Assembly (NCBI RefSeq): GCF_004023625.1
Contig: NZ_RPDJ01000007.1
Span: 62,001-126,000 of the forward strand
Origin: Streptomyces cavernae
Lineage (GTDB): Bacteria; Actinomycetota; Actinomycetes; Streptomycetales; Streptomycetaceae
Direction of reading: 5' to 3'
DNA length: 64,000 nucleotides
Shown: positions 1-8,664 of the stretch, one piece after another
How the letters are laid out: every line of letters starts with the position of its first letter
How positions within the stretch are numbered: the first letter of the stretch is position 1
Made by a program: the position numbers and the translations under genes
Notes under the pieces: generated by a model
Seen by the model: only the letters and a program-made list of their open reading frames with translations
What the model was told of the DNA's origin: nothing
Databases searched by the model: none

Positions 1-1
1 C

Positions 2-160
2 GCCGTCGGCAAGAAGGACGCCGTCAGCACAGAGAAGGACGCGGAGACGAAGGGTTCTTCCGCGCAGGCGAAGGCGGAGGCGGCGAAGGAGTCCGAGCCG
101 GAGTCCGAGTCGGAGCCGGAGAAGGCCAAGAGCGAGGCCGAGTCGGCCAAGAAGGGCTGA
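2..160 (+). CDS. C-terminal tail of a truncated protein (possibly Lgt)
   Basis: Only the last 52 codons are in the window, reading in frame to a TGA at 158-160. The visible tail is almost entirely Lys, Glu, Ala and Ser, with repeated Glu-Ser/Glu-Pro pairs, so it is a disordered charged extension and not a folded domain. Long charged tails of this kind occur on streptomycete prolipoprotein diacylglyceryl transferase (Lgt), and I recall lgt lying next to this gltB-side gene group in Streptomyces coelicolor; that assignment is inference only. The gene converges on the citE-like gene ending at 215. Confidence 0.55.
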   Translation, partial: AVGKKDAVSTEKDAETKGSSAQAKAEAAKESEPESESEPEKAKSEAESAKKG

Positions 161-214
161 CCCTCCCGTCGGTCGCCCGGGCCTTCACGGCCCGGGCGGG
201 ACTGCTGGGAACGC

Positions 215-1099
215 TCAGGGCCGTCGGTGGGCCAGGGCGAGCGTGCGGTGGGCGCCCGCGACGATCGCCGCGTCCACGAAACGTCCGTCGGGCAGCGCCA
301 GGGCGCCGCCGCCGACGACGGCCGCCTTCGCGATCTCCTCGGCCGCCTCGATCTCCTCGGTGGTCGGCGCGTACGCGCGTTCGATCACCGGTAGCTGGCG
401 CGGATGGATCGCGGCTCGCCCGAGGAAGCCCAGCGCCTTCCCGTGGGCGCACGACTCGGCCAGTCCGGCGAGATCACGCACGTCGGGGTAGACCGACTGC
501 GCGGGGGAGGGCAGCCCGGCCGCCCGCGCCGCACACACCACCCGGCTGCGCATCCAGTCGAGCCCGCTGTCAGCGACACCCAGCTCCGCCCGCAGATCGG
601 CCTCCCCGAGCGAGACACCGCGCACCGCCGGATGCGCGCCGGCCAGGGCGTAGGCGTTCTCGATCCCGCGAGCCGATTCCAGCAGGACGTGGAGGGGGAG
701 CGCGGTGCGCTCCGCGACCCTCACGACCTCGGCCGGCGCACTGACCTTGGGCAGCCGCAGCCCCGACAGACCTCGCAGGGCCGACAGCGCGGCCAGGTCG
801 GCCTCCGACGCGGGGCTGCCGAGGGCGTTGACGCGGACGTGCACGGGGACGGGGGGCTCGGCCGTGAGCAGTTCGGCGGTCGCCGCGCGGGCGTACTCCT
901 TGCGGTCGGGAGCCACCGCGTCCTCCAGGTCGATCAGGACGACGTCGGCCCCGGCCGCCAGTGCCTTCGCCACCACGGAGGGGCGGTCGCCCGGTACGTA
1001 GAGCCAGGTGAGGGGCATGGGCGCGGGGGCGGTGGGCCTTGCCGGCCCCGCGGGCCGTGTCGGCCCCCTCGGCCCCGTCGGCCCCTCAATGGTGTTCAT
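215..1099 (-). CDS. HpcH/HpaI aldolase / citrate lyase beta-subunit-like (CitE-like) protein
   Basis: 294 aa. After a Pro/Gly-rich leader of about 27 residues the protein enters a CitE-type TIM barrel: WLYVPGDRP, then VVLIDLEDAV and a later LLESARGIENA stretch that carries the acidic Mg-binding residues, then SLGEADLRAELG. Family members cleave or form C-C bonds in short acyl-CoA thioesters such as citramalyl- or malyl-CoA. The ATG at 1099 overlaps the stop of the CoA-transferase (ATGA). An internal ATG at 1018 (MPLTWLYVPGD) is the more usual family N-terminus and could be the real start. It is the last gene of a six-gene leftward operon; the true substrate is not evident. Confidence 0.85.
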   Translation of the reverse strand: MNTIEGPTGPRGPTRPAGPARPTAPAPMPLTWLYVPGDRPSVVAKALAAGADVVLIDLEDAVAPDRKEYARAATAELLTAEPPVPVHVRVNALGSPASEADLAALSALRGLSGLRLPKVSAPAEVVRVAERTALPLHVLLESARGIENAYALAGAHPAVRGVSLGEADLRAELGVADSGLDWMRSRVVCAARAAGLPSPAQSVYPDVRDLAGLAESCAHGKALGFLGRAAIHPRQLPVIERAYAPTTEEIEAAEEIAKAAVVGGGALALPDGRFVDAAIVAGAHRTLALAHRRP

Positions 1100-2301
1100 A
1101 CGGCACCCTCCGCTCTCAGTGCTGCGATCTCCGCAGCGTCCAGTCCGAGTTCGGTGAGCACGGCCTCCGTGTCCGCCCCGTGCGGGCGCCCCGGCCAGCG
1201 GATCCCGCCCGGGGTCTCGGTCAGCCGGAAGAGGACGTTCTGCATGCGCAGCGGGCCGAGCTCGGGATCGTCGACCGTGGTGACCGTGTCCAGCGCCGCG
1301 TACTGCGGATCCGCCATGACGTCCCGTACGTCGTACACCGGCGCCACCGCCGCCTCCGCCTTCTCGAACGCCGCCAGCACCTCGGACCGGCTGTGCCGCT
1401 CGATCCAGGAGCCGACCGCGTCGTCCAGGACGTCCGTGTGCCGGGCCCGGTCCGCACCCGTGGCGAACCACGGTTCGTCGATCAGCTCCGGCCGCCCCAC
1501 CAGGCGCATCACCCGCTCCGCGACCGACTGCGCCGAGGTGGACACCGCGACCCAGGTTCCGTCCGCCGTGCGATAGGTGTTGCGCGGTGCGTTGTTCGCC
1601 GAACGGTTGCCGGTCCGCGGCTGCACATGACCCAGCTGGTCGTACCAGAGCGGCTGCGGGCCGAGCACGGTCAGGATGGGTTCGATGATCGCCATGTCGA
1701 CGACCTGTCCGCGGCCGGTGCTCTGCCGGGCGGTCAGCGCCGTCATCACCGCGTACGCCGTCGCCAGACCCGCGATCGAGTCGGCCAGCCCGAACGGCGG
1801 CAGCGTCGGCGGCGCATCCGGCTCACCCGTGATCGCCGCGAAGCCGCTCATCGCCTCGGCGAGCGTGCCGAAGCCGGGGCGGTGGGCGTAGGGGCCGAAC
1901 TGGCCGAAGCCGGTGACCCGGGCCAGCACCAGCCGGGAGTTGGCCGCGGACAGTTCGTCCCATCCGAGGCCCCATCGCTCCAGGGTGCCCGGGCGGAAGT
2001 TCTCGATCACGACGTCCGCGGTGGCGGCCAGGCCGAGCAGCACCTCCCGGCCGCCCTTGCTGGAGAGGTCGACGGTGATGGCGCGCTTGTTGCGGCCGAG
2101 CAGCTTCCACCACAGGCCGACGCCGTCCTTGGCGGGGCCGTGCCCGCGCGAGGGGTCCGGTCGGCGCGGATGCTCGACCTTGACGACCTCGGCCCCGAAG
2201 TCGCCGAGCAGGGTCGCGGCGAGGGGACCGGCGAAGAGGGTGGCGAGGTCCAGGACGCGCAGTCCGGTGAGGGGGCCGTGGAGCTGGGCGGGGGTGGTCA
2301 T
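1096..2301 (-). CDS. CaiB/BaiF family class III CoA-transferase
   Basis: 401 aa, the usual length for the family. It shows the opening LRVLDLATLFAGPLAATLLGDFGAEVVKVEHP, of which the core AxxLGDFGAEVVKVE is diagnostic, plus RNKRAITVDLSS and GRGQVVDMA with the conserved aspartate region. Such enzymes move CoA between carboxylic acids through an aspartyl anhydride and usually act as dimers in the cytoplasm. ATG at 2301 overlaps the stop of the upstream ADP-ribosylglycohydrolase gene by four bases, and its own stop overlaps the CitE-like start. A CoA-transferase followed by a CitE-like lyase suggests activation of an acid and then C-C cleavage; the substrate is unknown. Confidence 0.88.
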   Translation of the reverse strand: MTTPAQLHGPLTGLRVLDLATLFAGPLAATLLGDFGAEVVKVEHPRRPDPSRGHGPAKDGVGLWWKLLGRNKRAITVDLSSKGGREVLLGLAATADVVIENFRPGTLERWGLGWDELSAANSRLVLARVTGFGQFGPYAHRPGFGTLAEAMSGFAAITGEPDAPPTLPPFGLADSIAGLATAYAVMTALTARQSTGRGQVVDMAIIEPILTVLGPQPLWYDQLGHVQPRTGNRSANNAPRNTYRTADGTWVAVSTSAQSVAERVMRLVGRPELIDEPWFATGADRARHTDVLDDAVGSWIERHSRSEVLAAFEKAEAAVAPVYDVRDVMADPQYAALDTVTTVDDPELGPLRMQNVLFRLTETPGGIRWPGRPHGADTEAVLTELGLDAAEIAALRAEGAV

Positions 2302-3914
2302 GAGTGGGGGGACTCCCGGTGCGTCAGGCCGAACGTGAGCTCGGCGAGGGTGTCGAAGCCGGTGCCGTCGAAGCCGGCGACGGAGGTGGCGAGGCGGTTC
2401 TTGAGCGGGGCCGTCCAGCGGGCGGGAAGGGGACTGCCGGACAGCAGGCCCGCGACACTGCCCGCCGTGGCGCCGTTGGAGTCGGTGTCCCAGCCACCGG
2501 ACACCGCACGGCAGACGGAGGCCTCGAAGTCGCCGTCCGCATGGGTGAGGGCGGCCGCGACGAGGGCCGCGTTGGGGATGACATGGACCCAGTGGTAGGC
2601 GTCGTGGGCGGTGTGCAGCCGGTCGACCACCTTCTCGAAGTCCCGTTCGGCGAGGGCGAGTCGGACGGCGTCGTCGACGGCCCGGTGGAGCCGGGAGCCG
2701 GGTGGGACGACCGTGAGGCCGGTGCGGAGGCAATGGTGGACATCGTGGCTGCCCGTCGCCGCCTCGGCGATCGTCGCCGCGACGAACATCGCGCCGTAGA
2801 CGCCGTTCGCGGTGTGGGTGAGCGTGGCGTCGCGGTGGGCCTGTTCGGCGGCGGCCGCAGGGTCGCCCGGATTGGTCCAGCCGTGGACGTCGGCGCGGAT
2901 CAGGGCGCCGACCCATTCGCGGAACGGGTTGTGGTGGGTGGCCGTGTGCGGGGGCTCGAGGCCCGTCAGGAGGTTGCGGTAGGCGATGCGTTCCGCGGTG
3001 AAGGTACGGGCGGCGGGGAGTTCCGCCAGCCAGAGGGCCGCCACGTCCCCGGTGCTGAAACGCTTGCCGTGGCGTTGCAGCAACAGCAGGTTGAGGAGCG
3101 GGTAGTTGAGGTCGTCGTCCTCGGGCATGCCGTCGATGTTCTCGGCGAGCGAGGTCGTGGCGGAGCGGCGGTTCCACGGGTGCGCCGCGGCGATGGCCGC
3201 GGGCAGCCCGCGGCCCGTGAACCAGGTGTGCAGCGGCCAGTTCCCCGTGGCCCGGGCGATGGCGCGGATGCCGTGCAGGGGGAGCTTCTCCACCGGTTTG
3301 CCGAGCAGGCACCCCGCGGCCCTGCCGAGCCATGCGGCTTCCAGGCGGGCCACGGAGGCACGGCCGGTCGTGGTGGTGTCGGTCGCTGTCCTGCCGGTCG
3401 TGGTGGTGGTGCTGGTTGCCGTGGCACCGGTCGCGGTGGTGTTGGTCGCGGTCCAGCCGGTCTGGATGGCGCCGGTCTCGATGGTGCTGGTCGCGGTAGA
3501 GCCGGGCCGGTCGGTGCTGTGCTGGTCGCCGGGCCTGTGGGTGCCAGGCTTGCCGGTGCCGTGCTCGTCGCCGGACCGGTCGGTGCCGGGCCGGATGGTG
3601 TCGCGCCAGTCGGGGCACAGGGCCCGGATCTCCGCCAGGTCTGTCGGCTCGCGGGCCGCCGACCCGTTGGGCAGGAGGGCCAGCTCGTCGAGCAGCGCCT
3701 CCGCCAGGACCCGTAGCCGGGCCGGTGCCGGAGGCGACGAGGCGCCCGCGCTGAGCGGGGCCTCCCGGCCGCCCGCCGCCCGCCACCGGGCCGCGATCTC
3801 GGCGGGGTCCCGTCCGTCCTCCCGGGCCTGGCGCAGTTCGTGCCCCACCAGGTCCTCCGGCTGGACCCAGGTCAGGCGCAGCGGGTGCGTGGCCGGGTGC
3901 GGCGGTGGCCTCAT
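2298..3914 (-). CDS. ADP-ribosylglycohydrolase-family protein with N-terminal extension
   Basis: 538 aa, longer than the usual 300-400. Residues 1-85 form a separate N-terminal module. Residues about 90-165 are a low-complexity linker built from Thr, Ala, Gly and Asp (see repeat entry). The hydrolase fold follows, starting near AAWLGRAAGCLLGKPVE. The metal-binding features are PEDDDLNY in place of the usual TDDT and GGWDTDSNGAT for the C-terminal GRDADS-type motif, so both metal sites look intact. The family removes ADP-ribose from proteins or small molecules using two Mg ions. The ATG overlaps the stop of the next upstream paralogue (ATGA). Substrate not predictable. Confidence 0.82.
   Translation of the reverse strand: MRPPPHPATHPLRLTWVQPEDLVGHELRQAREDGRDPAEIAARWRAAGGREAPLSAGASSPPAPARLRVLAEALLDELALLPNGSAAREPTDLAEIRALCPDWRDTIRPGTDRSGDEHGTGKPGTHRPGDQHSTDRPGSTATSTIETGAIQTGWTATNTTATGATATSTTTTTGRTATDTTTTGRASVARLEAAWLGRAAGCLLGKPVEKLPLHGIRAIARATGNWPLHTWFTGRGLPAAIAAAHPWNRRSATTSLAENIDGMPEDDDLNYPLLNLLLLQRHGKRFSTGDVAALWLAELPAARTFTAERIAYRNLLTGLEPPHTATHHNPFREWVGALIRADVHGWTNPGDPAAAAEQAHRDATLTHTANGVYGAMFVAATIAEAATGSHDVHHCLRTGLTVVPPGSRLHRAVDDAVRLALAERDFEKVVDRLHTAHDAYHWVHVIPNAALVAAALTHADGDFEASVCRAVSGGWDTDSNGATAGSVAGLLSGSPLPARWTAPLKNRLATSVAGFDGTGFDTLAELTFGLTHRESPHS
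3363..3600. repeat. Degenerate repeat coding a Thr/Ala/Gly linker
   Basis: Short units built around GTGGTGGT/GTCGCGGT on the + strand recur irregularly. On the coding (minus) strand they read Thr-Ala-Thr-Ser-Thr and Thr-Gly-Arg-Thr-Ala-Thr. They encode the linker between the N-terminal module and the hydrolase domain, and the frame is kept throughout. Confidence 0.7.
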
Positions 3915-5074
3915 GGCGACAGCTCCGTGAACGCAGACTCATGGGCCCTGCGGCGGCTCACGTCCCGTTCGAAGATCTCCCGGGTGACCTCCGTGAGCGC
4001 CTGCGCCGGCGCGTGCAGATCCAGCCGGCTGGCCTCCGCCACCCGCTTCGACCACTCGGACGGCACCCGCGAACCGAGCGCGCCCGCCACGGCCCCCGCC
4101 ATCGTGGCGATCGAGTCGCAGTCCCGGCCGTAGTTCACCGCGCCCAGCACCGCATGGTGGTAGTCGCCCCGGGCGACGACCACCATGCCGAGGGCAACGG
4201 GGAGTTCCTCGATCGAGTGGAGCCGGGAGGGACGGCGGGCGCCGAGCGAAGGGGAACGGTAGTCGGGGCCCACCGTGTCGAACGGCTCGACCGCGGCACG
4301 TAGCGGCCGCAGCGCCGACTCGAAGTCGGTGTGGCGGGCGGCCACCTCGCACACCGCCTCGATCGCGGCGCGCGTGCCGTCCTTCGCCAGTGCCAGACAC
4401 GCCGCAACGACCGAGTCCGGGGTCGCGCCGGGCGCACAGGCCGCCGCGACTGCCGCCGCGAGGACACCCGCGGCCTCCCGCCCGTACGACGACTGGTGCG
4501 CCCCGGCGATGTCGAGCGCCTCGGCGTAGGCGCCCGCCGGATTGGCCGCGTTGACCAGCCCGACCGGGGCCGAGTACATCGCGGCCCCGCAGTTGACGAT
4601 GTTGCCGACGCCTGCCTCCCGGGGGTCCACATGGCCGTAGTGGAGCCGTGCCACCAGCCACTTCTCCGCCAGGAAGATCCGCTGCAGGGGGAGCGCCTCG
4701 GCCTCGAGTTCCGGGATCCAGCGCGGTGTGGTCATCAGGTCGGGCACCAGGTGCTCGGCGATCGCGTACGCGTCCAGGTGATCGCGGACGGCGGCGTACA
4801 CCCGGACCAGCGCGTGTGTCATCAGGGTGTCGTCGGTGACGTGCCCGTCCCCCTTGTGGTACGGCGCGACGGGGCGGGCGGTGCGCCAGTCGTCGCCGTA
4901 CCAGGGGCCGACGATGCCGTGCACCCGTCCCCCGTGCCGCTCGGCGATCCGCTCGGGGGGCCAGCCCTCGACGGGCCCGCCGAGGGCGTCGCCGACGGCG
5001 GCTCCCACAAGGGCGCCGGTGATGCGTTCGTCGAGGGTCGCTGCTGCCGGCCGCTCCGGAGTTTTGGGCGTCAT
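3911..5074 (-). CDS. ADP-ribosylglycohydrolase-family protein (complete metal sites)
   Basis: 387 aa, normal size. The hydrolase domain begins almost at once: ITGALVGAAVGDALGGPVEG. The first metal motif is HVTDDTLM and the second NYGRDCDSIATMAG, so this is the most canonical of the four paralogues. ATG at 5074 lies 7 bases after the stop of the gene upstream, and its stop overlaps the next start. Activity as an ADP-ribosyl-(acceptor) hydrolase or a related N-glycosidase is expected from the family; target unknown. The cytoplasmic location follows from the absence of a signal peptide. Confidence 0.87.
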   Translation of the reverse strand: MTPKTPERPAAATLDERITGALVGAAVGDALGGPVEGWPPERIAERHGGRVHGIVGPWYGDDWRTARPVAPYHKGDGHVTDDTLMTHALVRVYAAVRDHLDAYAIAEHLVPDLMTTPRWIPELEAEALPLQRIFLAEKWLVARLHYGHVDPREAGVGNIVNCGAAMYSAPVGLVNAANPAGAYAEALDIAGAHQSSYGREAAGVLAAAVAAACAPGATPDSVVAACLALAKDGTRAAIEAVCEVAARHTDFESALRPLRAAVEPFDTVGPDYRSPSLGARRPSRLHSIEELPVALGMVVVARGDYHHAVLGAVNYGRDCDSIATMAGAVAGALGSRVPSEWSKRVAEASRLDLHAPAQALTEVTREIFERDVSRRRAHESAFTELSP

Positions 5075-5081
5075 GCCCGAA

Positions 5082-6257
5082 TTATCCGCCCGGTGCGGTC
5101 AGTTCCGAAGCTGCCAGCAACTCGGCGAGTTCCACCAGGTCCGTGCCGGTCAGCCCGGGCAGCGTGCACCCGGAGAGGGTGCGGCAGGCCTCCCGCCAGG
5201 TGGCCGGTACCGCGGCGGCGCCGCCGAGCGCGCCGGTGAGCGCGCCGGCCAGGGCCGGGGCGGAGTCGGCGACGCGGGACAGACAGGCCGCGGCCGGCAC
5301 CGCCTCCCGGAGCCGGCCGCGCGCGGCGGTGGCCAGGGCCAGCGCCACGGGGACGGTTTCGGCGGCGGCGATCCCGTAGCTGTAGACGTGGTCGACGATC
5401 CTGTGCTCCAGCGGTGGTACGAGGGCGAAGGCGCTGTCCGCGGCCTCGGCGAGCTTCAGCGCCTGCCGGGCGTTGCGGCCGGCTTCGGTGTGCTCGGGGA
5501 GTTCGGCGAGCGCGGCGGCCACGCAGGTGTCCACGTCGGCGCCGGTCAGCGCGAGCGCGATCGCCGCGGCCATCGCGCGGGCACCGTGGACGCCGTCGCC
5601 GTCCTGGGTGTAGCGCGCGTCGAACTCGGCCAGGTCCGCGGCGGGGCCCGGCTCGCCGGGGTGTGCCACGGCCAGTACGCAGGCCCGTACGCAGGCCGCG
5701 TCGTCGAAGTAGTGGGGGTTGTCGTGCCCGGTGGCGGGCGGGCGCAGCCCGGCGGCGAGGTTGCCGAGGCCCGCGCGTACGGAGATCCGGGCGCGCAGGG
5801 GGAGCACCGCCGACTCGACCTCCGGGGCGCGGTCCGCGGCGGCGGCGACCTCGCTGGCGACCGCGTTCCAGGACAGGTCGATCGCGGCACGCATCCGGCG
5901 CTCGCGGCTCAGGTCCCCCAGGGCGCTGCCGTCGGCGGCCCGCAGCACCGCTTCGGCGGCGAAGGCCGCCCACTCGGCGTCGTCGGAGGGGCCGAGCCGA
6001 AGCGGTTCGGGCGGCTGGTTGAGCGCGATCGGCACCGGCAGGGTGGTGGTCGCGTTCCGCTCGGCGAAGGTGTCCAGCTCGCGGGTGAGCCGACGGGTCC
6101 ACTCGGGCATCCGGGCGGCCCGGTGCCGGGCCGCGGGCCAGCCCGCCGCGTCCCCGGCCGCGAGGCCCAGCAGAAGACCTTCGATGCGGCGCGGGGGAGT
6201 GGACGGGGGCCGCACCGCGGGAGGAGTGGCGCTCGTGGGGCGCTCGTGGGGGTTCAC
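5082..6257 (-). CDS. ADP-ribosylglycohydrolase-like protein, one metal motif altered
   Basis: 391 aa with GTG start at 6257, chosen because GTGA overlaps the stop of the upstream gene. The N-terminal signature IEGLLLGLAAGDAAGWP is clear and the first metal motif reads GPSDDAEW. The C-terminal motif, GRDADS in active paralogues, reads SRVADS here, so the first ligand Asp is replaced by Val. The following helix ALAGALTGALGG is kept. This copy may be catalytically weakened or may bind a ligand without hydrolysing it. It lies in the middle of the four-paralogue run and is translated in step with its neighbours. Confidence 0.8.
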   Translation of the reverse strand: MNPHERPTSATPPAVRPPSTPPRRIEGLLLGLAAGDAAGWPAARHRAARMPEWTRRLTRELDTFAERNATTTLPVPIALNQPPEPLRLGPSDDAEWAAFAAEAVLRAADGSALGDLSRERRMRAAIDLSWNAVASEVAAAADRAPEVESAVLPLRARISVRAGLGNLAAGLRPPATGHDNPHYFDDAACVRACVLAVAHPGEPGPAADLAEFDARYTQDGDGVHGARAMAAAIALALTGADVDTCVAAALAELPEHTEAGRNARQALKLAEAADSAFALVPPLEHRIVDHVYSYGIAAAETVPVALALATAARGRLREAVPAAACLSRVADSAPALAGALTGALGGAAAVPATWREACRTLSGCTLPGLTGTDLVELAELLAASELTAPGG

Positions 6258-7603
6258 CGCTCGGCCCCCGTGGCCCCGCGCACCGCCACGCCGCCCGGTA
6301 CCAGCAGGTCCGCCACCTCCAGGACGTGGTGGCCCCGCATCGACGGCAGACAGCTGCCGCGGGCCGGGCCGATGGCGGATGCCCAGGCGGTCGGGATCGC
6401 GCCGGCGCCCCGGCTCGCCCCGGCCAGGGCGCCCGCCACCGCCCCGGTGGTGTCCGCGTCGCGGCCCATGTTCACCGCGGTCAGGACGGCCTCCGGGAAG
6501 TCGCCGTCGGCCGCCGCGTACGCGCCGAAGGCGAGGGCCACCGCCTCGGGGGCCAGGTCCGTCCACGGGTAGCCGCCGATCACCACCGCGGAGCGGACCG
6601 CCCGTTCGCCGCGGCGCGCCGCCGCCACGGCGCGGCGCAGGGTGCGGGCCGTCCAGGAGTCGTCGGGCAGCACGGCCAGTGCCGAGGCCACCACCGCCGG
6701 CGGAGAAGCCCCCGCCATCGCGGCCGCGACCCCGGCCGCCACCGCCTGTCCGCCGTAGATGCCCTCCCCGTCGTGGCTGACCGAGCCGTCGATCGCCACC
6801 AGCCGTGCCGCCTCGGCGGGGCGGCCCGCGGCGAACACCCCGAAGGGAGCCGCACGCATCGCGAGACCGTCGCTCCAGGCGTGCCGGTGCTGGGCGGAGA
6901 TCGGCGCCGCGAGCCCTCGGCGCAGGTTCTCCAGCGTGCCCCGTTCGCTGAAGCCCGCTCCCCGGAACGGGCCCTCGTCCCGGTCCGCGATCCACCGGTG
7001 CCAGGCCGCCTCCACATGCCGGGGGGTGAGCGCCGAGCCGTGCCGGGCCAGCAGCAGTCCGGAGAAGATCGCGTACTCGGTGTCGTCCGTGCCCGCCGGG
7101 TGCTCGGTCACGTATCCGGTGATGCGGCCCCAGCGCGCGCGGATCTCGGACGGCTTCAGGTTCTCGGCCGGTGCGCCGAGCGCGTCCCCGACGGCCAGTC
7201 CGAGCAGCGCTCCGCGCGCCCGTTCGCGCAGGCCGACCGCGTCCCCCGGAGCCGGGGCGGGGGGAGCGCAGGCGATGGAAGCCGTGGTGGAGGTGGAGAC
7301 GACAGCGGCGCTGGGCGCGGCGGTGGATGGGGTGGTGGGCGTGCAGGTGGAGGCGGGGGTGGATGGGGTGGTGGGCGTGCAGGTGGAGGCGGGGCTGGGC
7401 GCGGCGGTGGATGTGGAGGCGGGGCTCGGCGCGACGGCGGATGTGGAGGTGGAGGCGGTCTTGGGCGCGGCGTTGGATGTTGGCGTCGAAGCGGTGCTGG
7501 AGGCCGCGGTGGATGTTGGCGTGGACGCGGTGCTTGGCGCGGCGATGGATGTGGGCGTGGAGGGGGTGCTGGAAGCGGCGGTGGATGTGGCGATGGAAGC
7601 CAT
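6254..7603 (-). CDS. ADP-ribosylglycohydrolase-family protein with repetitive N-terminal region
   Basis: 449 aa. Residues 1-110 are an unstructured Thr/Ser/Pro/Ala region made of repeated TP(T/S)(T/S) units. The hydrolase domain then starts at ARGALLGLAVGDALGAP and has TDDTEYAIFSG and NMGRDADTTGAVAG, both complete. ATG at 7603 is the only ATG in frame upstream of the domain and is preceded by GAGAGGAGAGG on the coding strand, so the repetitive leader is probably translated. It is the first gene of the operon that runs down to 215; the promoter should lie in 7604-7893. Confidence 0.83.
   Translation of the reverse strand: MASIATSTAASSTPSTPTSIAAPSTASTPTSTAASSTASTPTSNAAPKTASTSTSAVAPSPASTSTAAPSPASTCTPTTPSTPASTCTPTTPSTAAPSAAVVSTSTTASIACAPPAPAPGDAVGLRERARGALLGLAVGDALGAPAENLKPSEIRARWGRITGYVTEHPAGTDDTEYAIFSGLLLARHGSALTPRHVEAAWHRWIADRDEGPFRGAGFSERGTLENLRRGLAAPISAQHRHAWSDGLAMRAAPFGVFAAGRPAEAARLVAIDGSVSHDGEGIYGGQAVAAGVAAAMAGASPPAVVASALAVLPDDSWTARTLRRAVAAARRGERAVRSAVVIGGYPWTDLAPEAVALAFGAYAAADGDFPEAVLTAVNMGRDADTTGAVAGALAGASRGAGAIPTAWASAIGPARGSCLPSMRGHHVLEVADLLVPGGVAVRGATGAER
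7277..7600. repeat. In-frame tandem repeat encoding Thr/Ser/Pro/Ala leader
   Basis: Imperfect units of about 36-39 bp containing GCGGTGGATG(T/G) and GGCGTGGAGG on the + strand recur roughly eight times. All differences keep the minus-strand frame open. The two units at 7322-7390 are nearly identical. Confidence 0.75.
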
Positions 7604-7893
7604 TCGGAGCCTCTCCTCTCAGGGCTCCCGCCGGAGTCGGTGCGGGGCCTGTGTCCCCGCGGGACCGTGCGGAGCCCTGTGCGGATCTCTCCCCCGCTCG
7701 GCGCCGCACCGGCCTCCCGAGGCGTCCGTGTCACCCGGACGACATTTGTGCGTACCTTGCTTCGAATGAGCGGCGGGCCGTAAATGCGCAGGTAAGTACG
7801 GCCTTCCTTGCTGGCGAGCAGGAATTCAGAGGCGTACGTTCGGTGTTGTCGAGAAGTGGAATCCGTCCAATCAAGCGTCTTGGGGTGCCTGGT
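7604..7893. other. Divergent intergenic region
   Basis: 290 bases between the ADP-ribosylglycohydrolase operon (leftward) and the VIT-family gene (rightward). It must hold both promoters. I see no convincing -35/-10 pair, palindrome or RNA motif; base composition drops slightly from about 7740 onward. Confidence 0.5.
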
Positions 7894-8625
7894 ATGGCCA
7901 TCATCGAAACCGGAGCGACCCTGCATGAGGCGCACCGCGACAACCACACTCACCGGGACGTCAACGGCGGCTGGTTGCGCCCCGCCGTCTTCGGCGCCAT
8001 GGACGGGCTCGTCTCCAATCTCGCGCTGATGACCGGTGTCGCCGGCGGCTCCGTCAGTCAGCAGACGATCATCCTCACCGGCCTGGCGGGACTGGCCGCC
8101 GGAGCCTTCTCCATGGCTGCCGGCGAGTACACCTCCGTCGCCTCGCAGCGCGAACTGGTCGAGGCCGAGCTCGACGTGGAGCGGCGGGAACTGCGCAAGC
8201 ACCCGAAGGACGAGGAGGCGGAGCTCGCCGCGCTCTACCGGAGCCGCGGTGTGGAGCCGGAGCTGGCGCGCGAGGTCGCCCGGCAACTGTCGAAGGACCC
8301 CGAGCAGGCCCTGGAGATACACGCGCGCGAGGAACTGGGCATCGACCCCGGTGACCTCCCCTCGCCCGTCGTCGCCGCGGTCTCCTCCTTCGGCTCCTTC
8401 GCCCTGGGTGCCCTGCTGCCCGTGCTGCCGTACCTGCTCGGCGCGAGTGCGCTGTGGCCCGCCGTGCTGGTGGCGCTGGCCGGCCTCTTCCTGTGCGGTG
8501 CGGTGGTGGCCCGGGTGACCGCGCGGTCCTGGTGGTACAGCGGGCTGCGGCAGCTCGCCCTCGGCGGCGCCGCGGCCGGTGTGACCTACGCCCTGGGCAG
8601 CCTGTTCGGCACGGCCGTAGGATGA
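7894..8625 (+). CDS. VIT1/CCC1-family membrane protein (Fe/Mn transport)
   Basis: 243 aa. A short His-rich N-terminus (HEAHRDNHTH) leads to the first membrane segment with AVFGAMDGLVSNLALMTG, then GLAAGAFSMAAGEYTSV, a charged cytoplasmic region (about residues 85-145), and three C-terminal membrane segments. This is the layout of the vacuolar iron transporter family, which moves Fe2+ or Mn2+ across membranes. ATG at 7894 has a weak ribosome site; a GTG three codons earlier (7885) is possible. It is followed by the gltB control region on the same strand and probably forms its own transcription unit. Confidence 0.85.
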   Translation: MAIIETGATLHEAHRDNHTHRDVNGGWLRPAVFGAMDGLVSNLALMTGVAGGSVSQQTIILTGLAGLAAGAFSMAAGEYTSVASQRELVEAELDVERRELRKHPKDEEAELAALYRSRGVEPELAREVARQLSKDPEQALEIHAREELGIDPGDLPSPVVAAVSSFGSFALGALLPVLPYLLGASALWPAVLVALAGLFLCGAVVARVTARSWWYSGLRQLALGGAAAGVTYALGSLFGTAVG

Positions 8626-8664
8626 TGCATCGAGGAACTATGCGCGAGATCGCATAAGTAGCCG

